From Sordaria brevicollis (taxonomy: Eukaryota > Ascomycota > Sordariomycetes > Sordariales > Sordariaceae): 64,000 bases of DNA. Position numbers and translations under genes: made by a program. The notes beneath the pieces are model-generated. The model saw only the letters and a list, made by a program, of their open reading frames with translations, searched no databases and was not told where the DNA came from. Positions 1 to 12,299 of the stretch are shown in pieces. The stretch covers positions 3,844,001-3,908,000 of the forward strand of contig JAUTDP010000003.1 in NCBI GenBank assembly GCA_033439795.1, in the 5' to 3' direction. Position 1 is the stretch's first letter. The number at the start of each line of letters is the position of its first letter.

Positions 1-399
1 TAATTAGCCGTTTAGATTATATTAATAATATTTTAATATGAAGGTTCCTTTATATAATTTTATATAATATATTTACGGAATTAAAGTATTAAAATAGGAG
101 TAATTAATTAAAAGTTAAATTATTCGCTTTTTATTTAATTTATTTAAACGTTTTTAAATTAATCGATATTATCCCGATTTATATACCGGTTTATTAATAT
201 AAAGAATTGTAATAAAATATCGGGGACGATATTGAATTTTTTAAAAATATAATATATATAGAAACGGAATTACGAAATTTAATTTATAATATTCGCAAAT
301 TTAAAATTCGTTTTAATTAAATTTATAATAATAAGTAAAATATATTTTAGAATACTTTTTGCCGGAAAATAATTAATAAAGATTTATAAGGGTTATTCG

Positions 400-1408
400 T
401 TCGATTAGGCTATTTTACGTTATTTTTATAACGTTTAAATAATAGCGGCGATTTCGGTTTTTATAAATTTATATAATTTTTTAATTAGCGTAATCTTTTT
501 AAAAACGAAAGCGATTAATTGAATATATTTAATTAGGATATTACGGTTAAAAATAGCAATTTCCTAACCTTAAGACGGTTAATTATATTATTCGTTTATA
601 AATTAAAAAGTTATTGCCCTAAAATTAAATTTATAAATATTTATTTTAAAGAATAATAACCGTTTATAATTATAGTATTATAATTTAATTTAAATATATA
701 AATCCTCCTATATAATTTTAAAGGCGCGGATTTCTTTTATTATAAATATAAATTTAGTACGAATAGTATACGTTTTATACGCGTTCTTAGAAATTTTAAT
801 TAGTAATTCGCTAAATTCGTATTTTTAGTAGAAAAATTTAATTTTTCGCTTTTTTAATAGAGCGTATTTAATTTAGAATTATATTACTTTAGAATGTAAT
901 TATTCCGCTATATTAATATAGATTTTTAGAATATTTAAAATATTAAGGAATTTAATTTATTTAAAAGCTATAATCCGATTATTTATTTTAATAATTCCTT
1001 TTTTATCGATTATATATTTAAGAAATTTTATGGAAGGGTACCCGATAAATAATTTATTCGTTAATTAATATATATATAATATTCGTTAATAATATTAAAT
1101 ATAATTTGTAAATAGGGTAAATATTCTTCTTTAGATTTATTAAATACGACGATATTATTAATATAAGCGCGTATAAAGTGATAATATTCGAAGAAACGAC
1201 GATTGATAAAATATTATATAAAGGTTAGAGCGTTTTTAAAATTTATAAATATTATATTAAATTACTCTAAGCCTCGTAGGTTAATAATAATTATATAGTC
1301 CTTATATTTAGAATATATTAGTAATTAATAGAAGAAATTAAATATATTAAAAATAAAAAAGATAATATATTCAATTATATTATTTATAATATTTTATTAA
1401 TTTAGTAA
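400..1408 (-). pseudogene. Reverse transcriptase relic of element C
   Basis: The minus-strand frame retains the order of gypsy reverse transcriptase blocks: a FFYQLLIYSKYKDY-like stretch, then RGLEQFN, then the active-site block reading AYINNIVVFNKSKEEYLPYL. Related fungal elements have AYVDDIVVFSKS..EEHL at this point. Both catalytic Asp codons therefore read Asn, the G-to-A change expected from RIP on the other strand. Several in-frame TAA/TAG codons replace Gln. No function can remain. The 5' part of the domain is displaced upstream by the MITE at 1415-1855. Confidence 0.75.
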
Positions 1409-1414
1409 TAAATA
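1409..1414. repeat. Candidate target-site duplication of MITE, left copy
   Basis: TAAATA here is repeated directly at 1856-1861 on the other side of the element. In AT-rich DNA a chance match is possible, so only the central TA may be the true duplication. Confidence 0.55.
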
Positions 1415-1855
1415 TGAGAACCTCTATCTGCACGGGGTAAAAACTCTATCTGCACGGGGAAAAAAATTACCAAGTTCAACCCCAATTCTCAACATAGTAA
1501 TTAGACTTCTAGTATATGAAAAGTATACCAGAATTTTGAAGGATTTTCACTCTTTTTAATAGTACCCCCCTTAAGGCCGTAGCTAGCCGGGAAGGTAGCC
1601 TAGTATTATTCTGAACTTTGAAGGTAAAAGAAAAATATTAGAAAATAAAATAAGAAAAATAAAGGAAATTTTAGAACTTTATCAATTTTGGCGCGGGAAA
1701 CTTCGTTGTGGTACTAGAAAATCCGCAAAATTCTACGAAAAATCCCAATATTATCATTGCACCAAAAACCGGTCTTTGCGTTGAGATATTCTCGAAAAAC
1801 AAAAAATGTTCCCCGTGCAGATAGAGTTTTTACCCCGTGCAGATAGCGTTTCTCA
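1415..1855. mobile_element. Non-autonomous MITE-like element with doubled iteron termini
   Basis: Ends are inverted repeats TGAGAA...TTCTCA of about 45 bp. Each end carries two tandem copies of TATCTGCACGGGG separated by a TAAAAACTC-type spacer, giving four copies in all, two per orientation. The element is flanked by TAAATA on both sides (1409-1414 and 1856-1861), which could be a 6-bp target duplication or a TA duplication of mariner/pogo type in AT-rich context. There is no open frame, so it needs a transposase in trans. Inside it CpA and TpG are normal while flanking DNA has none, so it inserted after RIP or escaped it. It interrupts the reverse transcriptase of element C. Confidence 0.85.
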
Positions 1856-1861
1856 TAAATA
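1856..1861. repeat. Candidate target-site duplication of MITE, right copy
   Basis: Direct repeat of TAAATA at 1409-1414, immediately after the TTCTCA terminus. Confidence 0.55.
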
Positions 1862-4800
1862 TATATTAAAGATAGCTATTTTATTTAGAGGGTATAAATT
1901 TAATATTACGCGATTTTTATCGCTTTTAAGCCTTTTTTTTTAAATAATAAATATTAAATAAATTAAAAGGGTAGGTTATTTTATAAAATTTATTTTACCC
2001 TATACGTATAATTTATTATAAATTTTGTTTAAGAATATCCGATTTTTATATCTTAAAAAGTATATTCGAATTTAACGCCGTTAATTCTATTATTTATTAA
2101 CGAAGTTAATTTCTATTTTTTCGTCCCTTATTATTAATATTATATTACGATTATAAAAAATATCGAAACCGTTAATTAATTCAGTAAGTTTTTTAGCGAG
2201 ATTTAATTTATTGTAATAAATATTAATTCCTATTGACGATTTCGCCTTAAAAATATTATTTAATTTATTTAATCCTTAAATTGGTAATTTGAAAGAATTT
2301 AACTTCCTAGGGGGTTTTAAATTATTTTTTTCGGCGTTTTAGGTTAATAGCGTATATTAATAATCTTTTTTATTTAAAAATATAATATACTATTTAAAAA
2401 TAAGACTAATTTTAATAATAGGTAGTAAATAATCGAAGTTATTATTATTTATAAATATACTAAATTCGTTACCGACGAAATTATAATATAATTAATTATT
2501 TTATATATTTTAATTATTAGCGGATATATAGCGTAATTTAAAATAGAGATTTATTTAGTAATTTTATAAATAATAATATAATCGAAGATATTACTATAAT
2601 TAAATCGGAAATAGTATATTTTTAAATCGAATTTCCGAAGGTCTTTAAGGAAATTATAATATTAAACTAGAATGTTTATATATATAAAAGTTAGTATAAT
2701 AATTTTCTTTATTAATATAATTTTATATAAAGCGATAAAGTATAATTCGGTTTAATTAAAAATAAATTTATTATAAATTTAAGCGTTATATTAAATACGT
2801 ATTTTTTAGAATGCTTACCCCTTTACCTTTATATTATAGGCGGATTTTACGCGAATTTCGCTAAAAATAAAATTTAAAGTAATATTATAATTAATTAGGA
2901 ATTTAATACCTAAAAGTAGTTTCGGGGCGAATTTAATTATTACGTTAATACGGATTAGGAAATATTTATTAATTTATATATTATAAATATAATTTTATAT
3001 ATAAAAATTAAATTCTATTTATTCGGTTATAAATTTATTCCTTAATATATTATTAACCGCGAAGGGGTTAATTGCGAAAAAGCGGGGGTTTTTAATAAAT
3101 TTTTTAACGAAAGTACGATTAACGAAAATTTTTAAAGCGTTAAAATTTATATAAACGTTAATTTCGGGTTTATTAGGATTGTAGTTAATTAAAACCGTTA
3201 AATAAATCGTTTTATAAAGGATATATATAAATTTATTTATAAGAGCGGTATTAATTTTTATTATTTATCCCTTTTAAAAGGCTAAATTGGCGGATTCGGC
3301 TTCTTCGAAAGATAAGGGATTTTTATTTTTATTTATTTCGGATTATTTAGAGTTTTCGATATTATTATTATTATTATTAAAGGGAGCTATTAATTCGATT
3401 TGTATAATAAATACTATATAATATTTAATTTAATTAACGAATTACGTAGATTTAATAGAATCGTCGTTTAATTCCGAATCGATTTCTTTAACCCTATTTA
3501 TATAGTAGTACCTTTTTTAATTATTTTCCTCTTTTTTACCTTCGTTAATCATAAGATAACCTATTTTATAGAAATTTTTAGATTTATTTTCGGTATTTTA
3601 TTCGTTTTTATAGAAATAAATGTATTTATTCGAAAAGTAAATATTTCTTTCTTTATTGGATTTATATTATTAGTAATATTTATAACGATAATTTCGTTTT
3701 CGGTTAGGAATAAATTTACGGTTATTTTCGTCCTTCCTTTTAAATTATTAGCGGCGATTATTAAAACTTTGGTTATAATAATTCCGGCTTTTACCCTTAA
3801 AGGAGGATTATCTACGATAATTCTATTAATTATTATTTAATTATTATTTACCCTAATATATTTTTTTTTTTTTTTATTTTTTATCTTCCTATTCGGAATT
3901 TTTATAATACGTTAATTTAAAAATTTTACCTTTTAAATATTTTTATTAAATTTTAACCTTTTTATTTAAACGATATAAATACGCTTTATAGGAATTATAA
4001 ATAGTAGGTTCTTCGACGAATCCTTATAATATTAAATATAAATTAATATATAGCCGGATTAATTATTAAAAATTAATAATATTACCCTATTTTTGAATAT
4101 AGTAAAAAAATTATTTTACGAAGGTTTGGATAAATTCTTCCTTAGCGTTACGAATTGTAGTAAATAAATTTTATGTAAATTATTCGGTAATTTTTTGAAG
4201 TTAAATTCTAAAGCGGGCGTTTATTTTATTTATAAGATAAGTAAAAGATTTAGTATAATAAGATTTTTCTTTGCGGGATAATTCGGCGTTCTATTATATT
4301 AATACATTACCCTTAAGGAAATTAAAGAAATAGGTAAGGAAAGATCGGATATAATAATCGAATTTTTTAAAATTAAAATATATATTATTTTATTAATTAA
4401 AGAAATCGTAGTAATATAAAACTTTCTTAATATAAAAGGATATATAATTATGGTATTTATTATAAGTAGTATTAAATTAGAATATACCCATTTTTTAAGG
4501 TTTTTAATTATTGTTATAAAGCGATTTATTATTAGGTAAGGTTGCGAAAGAATAAGGAGGGTTAGGAGGATTTTTAGGCGATTTTTTATTAAAGAGCCCT
4601 AAAGGGTAGAAAAACGGATTAGACGGTTAATTACTGCTATTTCTTAAGTTAATAGGATTATTAGAGTTATTAAAAACGTTTAGGGCGTTTAGCGTTATTT
4701 AAAGCGGAAGAAAAGGGGGCGAATAAATACTTTTATCAATTGAAATTATAATAGGAGCGGATAAAATAGCGGAGGTTTTATAATTATAATAATTAAAGGG

Positions 4801-6784
4801 CGGTATAATTTATCCGGTTTTATAATAATTAGGGTAATTGGAATACGGTACGGTATTAAAATTATAAGGATAATTAATTTTTATTCCGCTGTCGGCTATT
4901 TAAGGATATTCTATTAAAAAATTGGGAAAGTATTTAATTAGAAGTATAATAAGCGGAAATCCTAGCGGCGGTCGTAGAGAAATAATTATAATAATAGAAT
5001 ATAGCGAATAATACCCGTTAAATATTATATTGGGAGTAAGGGCTATATTATTATTATAAGTAATTAGTATAGCGGTTCCGTTATAAGCCGGAAAAGTGGG
5101 GCCGGTTTCGGTAATTTTATTTAATTCGGTTTTAATTAATAAATCCGTCGAAGGGTTAATTATAATATTATATCCGATGATTATTTTATTAAAGGTATTA
5201 ATAAATTTATTTATAATAGTAGAATTATTAAAGGATATATTTTTTATATTAAAATTAGAATTATTTTTTTTATATTAAATATAGAAATATCTAAATTAGA
5301 TTTTGAATGTATTTCGGCTTCTTAAAGAAGAGTTTTAATAATTAATTGATAATACGTTAATAGAGGTTTAAATATTAAAATTTTAAGAATTTTTAATATC
5401 GTTAATAATAAAGGAATATAAATAAAAGTATTTTTATATAAAAAGAATAAAAAAAACGTCCTAATTATAATTTCGTTAATTTTTATTTAAATAATACGCT
5501 GTTAATCCTTTTTTAAATTAATAAAGTAGGATTAAAAGGGGATTAAAATAGAATTAACGGCTTTAGGGGGTAATAGGTACTTTATTAGAATGATAATTCT
5601 TAGCGAACGAAATATTAGTATAAGCGTTAAAATAAAATTCGAAAATATAGGTAATAAATACGTTTAAAAATTATAATTCGGCGGTAAATTAAATTTCGGC
5701 GAAGTTAAAAAATTATTATCCTCGTTTAATTAATATCCTAATTCGAAAAAACGTTTCCTAATTATCTTTATAATATTAATATTCCTTTTAATTTTTAAAA
5801 TATTCGCGTAAATTATATATAACGGTTAATAAGCGTAATAGAGGTCGAAAACGAATTTTTCTTCCGTATTTAATTAAATAGGACCGTTTTTAAGTAGAAA
5901 ATGGATATTAATTTATATATATTCGGTTTTTATATTAGTATTAAAATTTATATTTTTATTTTTAAAATTATTAAACCGTATTATTATAAACGAAATAATT
6001 TTAATATCCGAAGAAATTAATATATTAAAGGGTTTAGTAATATATAAGGTTAGAGTAGTCTTCGAGGAAATTACGCCTAACGTTTTTTCTTTTATTTTTT
6101 AAATTGTAAAAGTTTAGTCGATTTATTTATTTTTAACGAATTCGTCGAATTTGGATAAGATTAATTAATAATATTTATAGGTTTAGATAGGATTAGAGAT
6201 TTAATATTCGAAACGAATAAATTCGTCGCCGTCGTTATAAAATTCGCCATCGGTAATAAATAAATTAGGTTTTCCTAATTTAATTTTAATTTTTTAATAT
6301 TTATTAAAAGTAATTAGGTTATAAATATTATAAGATTTTTAAAGTAAATAATTCCGATATTTTTCCAGTAATTGATATAAATTATTTATAATTTTAAGAT
6401 TATTGGTTATTTAAATAATAGGCGAAACTATTACGAATATAATTCTTAGGGGACGAAAAAATAAGTATATAAATAAATATTATAAAATAATAAAAATAAG
6501 GTAAAAGTAAATTTAATTTTAGAATTATAGAAATTATTTACTACGAACCTAATAATTAGATTCGTAATTATTATTCTAATTTATTAACGAAGTCGTTAAT
6601 TAATAAGTTTATAATAAGGCCTTTAAATTATTAGTAACGGATTCGTTAATAAAATTAATACGTAGCGACGCCGTTATTTTTAAATAATAAATTTATTAAA
6701 CTACGGATAATTACTATTTAGGATTTAGGTTAATAAATAAATTATTAAATAAAAACTTTTAATAGTAGATAATAATTAATTAAT

Positions 6785-6945
6785 TAAGGGAAGAATCCGT
6801 CCCTAAGGGAGACGGATCCGTCCGTTACTATCGAGTACTATATAAGGCTATATTGGGATTCTTTAAACGGATCCGTTAAATTAATTTAACGAATTCGTTA
6901 GGTTACCCTAGTATACCCTATCCTAGTGGGGAATCCGTCCCGTAA
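6785..6945 (-). repeat. Probable 5' LTR (start portion) of element C
   Basis: Minus-strand sequence from 6945 begins TGTTACGGGACGGATTCCCC, a typical LTR start with TGT. Within the segment, GGACGGATTC-like motifs recur in both orientations (near 6791, 6810, 6870 and 6925). The inner LTR boundary is not visible, so the left coordinate given is only the edge of the motif-rich part. Confidence 0.4.
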
Positions 6946-6952
6946 CACTCCG

Positions 6953-7013
6953 CTAGTAATTTAGTACCAAAACGCCTAAGGAACGTTACCGATAATTTAA
7001 TACTATAATAGTA
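6953..7013. repeat. Left copy of 61-bp repeat, probable LTR terminus of element A
   Basis: Aligns without gaps to 25173-25233. By my count 43 of 61 positions are identical and all 18 differences are transitions, which is the RIP pattern. Both copies diverge from each other at the same point on the right and end in TA, which could be a mutated CA. I read the pair as the right-hand ends of the two LTRs of element A. Confidence 0.65.
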
Positions 7014-7525
7014 CCCCCGGTTCTAAAACGCAATTAACTTTAATTATTAATAAAATAATATACTAATACCCCTATAGGCCAATTAATAAATTATAAGCGT
7101 AATATTAACGGGTAATCTGTATTATTACGTACGTCGAAATAAATATAATAAATTTTAGCGATTATTTATTATAACGGCTATAAATAGTACTACGCTAAGC
7201 CGAATTCGAATAATTAAAATAATATATAGGTTTATAATTCCTCCCTTTTTTCCTTAATTAAACCTCTAAACCCTTAAATTCTCCTTCTCTCTTTCCTTTC
7301 TTTTTTATAATTTTCATTAGCGTAATTTTAACGCTCTTTAAACTCTTTATATAATAAATATTCCTTTTTCGCTTTTAATAAAGTAGATTTTTTAAAAATT
7401 TTACACGTTTTTTTAACGTTATTATACCTCTTCGCCGTCGCCCTCGTAAAAATCCTAATATAATTTCTATTAAAGGTATAAATTATATAATTTATTTAAA
7501 GTTTTTTACTAAAACTATTATTCTA
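7014..7525. other. RIP-mutated segment between the 61-bp repeat and transposon D
   Basis: No coding frame recognised. A pyrimidine-rich stretch at about 7225-7315 is purine-rich on the minus strand and could be the polypurine tract region of element A, lying some 200 bp before its presumed 3' LTR. Confidence 0.4.
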
Positions 7526-7610
7526 ACCGTGGGGATGAGGTTGGCTTTGTTAGTGTGCTGGCTAAGTAATCCCCACTCTCCTACGGAGAGTAGGCAAAAA
7601 AATCGAAGGA
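7526..7610 (+). repeat. Left terminal inverted repeat of transposon D
   Basis: Begins ACCGTGGGGATGAG and contains a small palindrome ACTCTCC-TACGG-AGAGT followed by GGCAAAAAAATCGA. The same order is found inverted at 10591-10662. The left copy has about 15 extra bases between the first block and the palindrome. CpA and TpG are present, unlike the interior. Confidence 0.85.
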
Positions 7611-10293
7611 CAGTTAGATTTCGAGGGATAAAGAGGGTCCGTACGCTATACCTAATAGACCATTATTACTACCAAAAGTTATAATATTTAACTAATAATC
7701 TAAAATCATTATTATAATATTTTTAAATAAAAATTACTACTCTATATTATTAGGAGTCTACTCTTTCGATTAGTCCTTCTTATATATATAAAACCTTTAT
7801 ATATTATTAATAAATTTATTGCGTAATAATAGTAATATTGGCGGTCGGACGCCGCCAATCTCAAAAATATAATTTGCGACATCACCACATTAACGACTAG
7901 AATTAATTCCAAAAATAAGGAGTTTTTATTTCCTAGAAATAATAATAACCTCTATAATAAATAGTAGTTATATATTAATCGGTTTATATTTAATTATATT
8001 AAAAAAGAATATATCCTCTTCGTTTTACCTTATTTCTTCCTCCTCTTTTTCCTCCTTATTATCCTTATTATTATTACTATTAATAGTAATTATAGTCTTA
8101 ATTTTAATCTTCTTAAGCCCGCTTTCGTTTTCTTCGTCGGTATCGTTATCGCTATCGGAATTTAATAAATCTTCATCGAACGCGGGAAGTAGGGAGATAC
8201 TATTATTAATAATAATTATTTAATTAAAGGGTTTAATTATAGAGTTAAGAATAAAAATGGTCTCTCTTATATCGATAATAAAAATTAGCGCCCTTCTACT
8301 ATTATAAACCTATATTGGGTAACGCGGGTTATTAAAATCGTAATAATTAATATTATTATTATTTTTTACTAATTATTTTTCGAAAGTAAATTAGCGCCAA
8401 CGACCTTTATTACTCCTTACTTAATTAACGGGGTCCTTTTTTTTTACTATTTATTTTTCTTTAAATATATTTAACTCCTTCTTTTATTATTCTATAATAA
8501 CCTTTAATTATTTCTTCCTTTCGACTACTATTTTTATTACCTCTTTCTTTTCAACCTCTTAATATACGCGCTAAATAGAGATATTATTTATTAATTATCC
8601 TTCTAATTTTATAGTACGTTTCCTAGATTTTTTTGCGTTAAAAGATTCGAATTATTAGGCGCGTTCTAACCGGTATTATTCTAAATAATTATATACTAAT
8701 ATTCTTTTATAAAATTTTATTTCGACCGTTCGAAATATTACGGCCGTTTTTTTATCATAATTATTAATATTAATACCCAATTTCTTTATTAATATAATAA
8801 ATAACCTAACGGTAATTTTCTAACGCTCTTTATCGGGTATTATTTTTAGAAATTTAATAATTTCTTCGCCCTTCCGCTATGCGCGTAAATTCGATAAAAT
8901 TAATTTTTAATTTGGCGGGAAAAGACCGGTTTTTTCGAATTTAGTAATAATATTAACGCGTTTAAATATATAGTCCTAAATACTTTATAACCCTATAGTA
9001 TATTAGGAACGGTTTAAATTAAATTATCCCGACCGGAGGTATTCTTTTAATTATTTTAAGTAAATTACTTTTAACGGTTAAAAAATATTTATATTTATAA
9101 ATTAAAGAAAGTAGGAGCTATACGGTGGGAAGAATAAAATAAAGATATCGAAATATAAATAATATTTATAAAAATTTAAATTATAATAATTAAAAAAGGA
9201 ATCTAATATTAATAAACGGTAAATATATTCGTTAATTAACGCTTTTATTCGTTTAGTATTTAATTCGTTTAAATCGTATATATAAATATTGTATTCTTCG
9301 TTATACTATTCTTCGTTATAATTAAATTATTTTATAAAATTAAGCGTATTACTATTTTAAAAGTAAAGACTTTTTTATTAAATTAGGGTATAATACTTTT
9401 AAGAGTATTTATTAAAATAACGGATCCAATTTATTATAATTTCTATATTATTAAACGTAATATTTAATTAGGTAAAGCGAACGTCGCTTTCGAGGTTATT
9501 ATTTACTATATCTTTTATCGGCTATTTTTTAAAAATAATAAAGAGAAGTAAATAATAATTAATAATATTTCCTTTACCGATTAATATAACCGATTTATAA
9601 TTAGCTAAATCGATTACTTCGGGCTTAATTTATATAGTATTTAATTATAATTAATAATTAATAACCGGGATTTAAAGACTTTAATTAATTTATTTCTTCC
9701 TATTTTTAATAACCGTTAAAATTTCGAAATTATTACCGAATATAATTATACGGCAACCCGTTTTATTAACGTTCTAAATTTTAAAGTTCGTAAAATTATA
9801 TTCTATAGTAACGGCTTTGAAAATATTAAAAAATTTAATTATATTATTAATATATTATTAAATAAATATACGTTTAATTTCTATAGGCTTAATTCTAAAG
9901 CTAAAATACTATAGGTAATCCTCCTTCAATTATTTATATTAATGTTTATTTACTAAGGGAGCTGGATTTAATCGCCTAATACGTAATTTATTTAAAACTT
10001 CCTCTATAAAATCTCTACCGGGTATATTACTAACGTCGATTAACCAATATATATATATTTTAAGAATATTATTTTCTACTTTATTAAAGTTCCTTAGTCT
10101 CTTACTACTACGAACCTTTATAATAAAGTAATTAATATTCTATAACGCTTTATAATAATAATTAATTATATTTTTATTATAATTAAATAAATTAATAATA
10201 TAACGGATAGTAGGCTTTAATTAAGAAATATTATTTAATATAATATATTATAAATATTATCGACGTTAGGCGGTTTAGAACTACCGGGCTACT

Positions 10294-10326
10294 CTAATAG
10301 GAGGAGATTCACACTCCTCTTATTAG
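10294..10326. repeat. 13-bp hairpin inside transposon D
   Basis: CTAATAGGAGGAG and CTCCTCTTATTAG pair over 13 positions with one G-T wobble around a short ATTCACA loop. It stands out as a GC-richer segment keeping CpA within mutated sequence. Confidence 0.6.
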
Positions 10327-10590
10327 GAAAGTAACGTTATACGCTAATTAAATAAAGAAAAAAAGCTAGAATATTAAACGGTACATTACAATATTAATAA
10401 AGAAGAGGGTTGTATTATTATAGGGGTATTAAATAAAAGTAATCGATATTACTATTTACGAATGATAGTAATTTCCGATATAAGGATATTAGAATAGGGA
10501 AAATCAGTTACGTTTTGTGTACATTTCGCTAATAAACTTAAACTAGGCTACATTTAGTGCACGAACTGTGCTTGTCCCTCTGAAATAGGC

Positions 10591-10662
10591 TATCCCTCGA
10601 TTTTTTTGCCCACTCTCCGCAGGAGAGTGGGAATTGCTTGGCCTCCAACTCATCCCCACGGT
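10591..10662 (-). repeat. Right terminal inverted repeat of transposon D
   Basis: The reverse complement begins ACCGTGGGGATGAG, then CACTCTCCTGCGGAGAGTG and GGCAAAAAAATCGA, matching 7526-7610. The hairpin arms are better preserved here than in the left copy. Unmutated sequence extends inward to about 10490. Confidence 0.85.
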
Positions 10663-10839
10663 TAAATAATAACGTTCCTATAACGCTTCGGTATTTTTAC
10701 CCTTTAAATAAAAAAAAAATATTATAAGTATATTAATTGCAAAAAGAATTATAACGAAGTGAATCTAATTTTTTTTTTTTTTTTTTAATTAGCGTTTTAT
10801 TAACGAAATAAGCCCGTTATCCTAATAATTGGCGACGGA

Positions 10840-11530
10840 ACCGATATCGCTACGCTAATTTACTAATTAATTAAATTTTAAAAACGCAACGTTAATAAAA
10901 CTTTTATTTAAGAGGAGGCGTTATATACGCGTATTATGATCGTTATTAAAAATCTTCTAATATATTTTAATATTATTAAAGCGGTTATTAAAGCCGAATT
11001 TAGGCTTTCGGGCTTTAAAAAAGCTATTAAGGATATTATAGGTATATTATCGAATAATAAGTAAAAATATAATATAATATTCATTATTCTATAACGTACC
11101 GCCGTTAAAAAAATCGTTAATAAATATACTTAAGCTTTAATATAATCGGCTCTTAAATATCCTATTATAAATATTCCTATATACGAATATTAATATTAAA
11201 AATAAATTTAATTAATACGCTTAATTTATAACGACCCTAGCCAATTAATTTAACTTTTTATTAAAAAGCGCTTTTATAATATAATTAAAACGGAAATAAT
11301 TCGTATATATAACGTTATTGAAAATGCTGATCCCGAACGTTAAGAGGAGGAAATTACGTAAGTTATAAAAAATTTCCTTATATAGATTTTCGTTTAAATA
11401 GTCGGTAAAACGTCGAAATTTCGCTTCGGAAATAATAAATTTTAATAGAGGATAATTAATAAAAATATAATACTTCGGTAGGAAAACGATAATAAAAATG
11501 CAATTCTATTATTATATTCCGCTATATAGA
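10840..11530 (+). pseudogene. Unidentified RIP-degraded reading frame in 10.8-11.5 kb
   Basis: One plus-strand frame is interrupted only by TAA/TAG codons that could derive from Gln. It contains charged, non-repetitive stretches such as RIMIVIKNLLIYFNIIKAV and ALKYPIINIPIYEYQY. I do not recognise a family. It may be a gene of another element lying next to A, or the antisense shadow of a minus-strand frame of element A. Only its low density of non-RIP stops supports coding origin. Confidence 0.3.
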
Positions 11531-11598
11531 TATAAAAAAAAAATAAAATCTAAAGTTTAATTAATATAATTATATAACCTATAAATTAAAATTGTAAA

Positions 11599-11703
11599 AA
11601 GAGACCGTAGGAACGTATTATAATTTATACGTAGAAAATTGTAAGGATGTATTATAATTTATATATAAGAGACCGTAAGGATATATTATAATTTATACGT
11701 AAG
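11599..11703. repeat. Three imperfect 33-39 bp tandem repeats
   Basis: Units share GTAAGGA..GTATTATAATTTATA..TA, with three copies in a row differing mostly by transitions. They lie between the unidentified 10.8-11.5 kb frame and the integrase end of element A and resemble the tandem repeats often found in LTR or untranslated parts of retroelements. Confidence 0.65.
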
Positions 11704-12299
11704 ATTCGGGCTAAGTTCGGGTAAGCCGTTAATTACGCTGTATCCTTTTAAGGTTTTATTCAATTTTCGTTAACGTTAGGCCTAAAATCCTATTAAATTT
11801 AAAATTTAATTTATATGGGTATTTAATATAGAAATCCTAAATATTATTTATATTAATTTAGAAATCCTTTATAGGGCGTTAATTTAGCGGGTAAAATCGG
11901 GGTTATTTAATCCTATAAAATAATTTACCCTTTAAGGATTATATAGAATTGAAAATACGTTCGAAATATTATTTTTCCTTACCGGGTATCGCTTTAAAAA
12001 CGACGGCGCCTTTTATTTATTAATTAAAAGTTTTGTTAAAGATTTCCTAATTAAATAAACCTTTTTAATAAAATTAAATAAGGGAGGTATATAAAATAGG
12101 GAAGATTTTATATATTATATTTATAGTAAGGGCGATTATTTAATGGTATGCCTTTTTAACGATAAATAAATTTATTTATTTATTAATTAATTTAGGGGAC
12201 GGGCGGCCTTAATTTTAGTATTTAATATTAATTTAAACTTTATCCCCGATTACGTACCTTAAGGCGTTTAATTTATAAATATTAATATAACGCCTCTAT

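Larger units (their letters stand above)
1..6945 (-). mobile_element. Ty3/gypsy retrotransposon C, RIP-degraded, left end outside window
   Basis: Read on the minus strand, 400-1408 translates into a recognisable Ty3/gypsy reverse transcriptase interrupted only by RIP-type stops. Upstream on that strand (about 1860-5300) there is coding-like sequence in the place expected for protease and gag, but I could not resolve domains there. The 5' LTR probably starts at about 6945, where minus-strand sequence begins TGTTACGGGACGG, a TGT start. The element continues past the left edge of the window, so its 3' LTR is not seen. It carries a MITE insertion at 1415-1855. The right boundary is inference: the 6953-7013 sequence just beyond it matches another site at 25173-25233 that has no such LTR beside it. 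Confidence 0.7.
7526..10662. mobile_element. DNA transposon D with long terminal inverted repeats, interior RIP-mutated
   Basis: Both ends start ACCGTGGGGATGAG, and the right end is the reverse complement of the left. Similarity continues about 70-85 bp inward, through a GGCAAAAAAATCGA block. Each side is flanked by TA (7524-7525 and 10663-10664), as in Tc1/mariner/pogo-type insertions. The interior has many RIP stops. Minus-strand frames around 9.1-8.1 kb look coding-like and end in an acidic stretch near 8.2-8.0 kb, but I could not recognise a DDE transposase, so the superfamily is open. Confidence 0.8.

Noticed and set aside
1405..1865. CRISPR-like reading of the four TATCTGCACGGGG repeats
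   Set aside because: They are two tandem pairs in inverted orientation at the ends of one element in a fungal genome, not a regularly spaced array.
5096..5278. 60-codon hydrophobic plus frame inside the RIP block
   Set aside because: AT-rich mutated sequence produces Ile/Leu/Phe-rich frames by chance; it lies in the gag-side region of element C and is opposite in strand.
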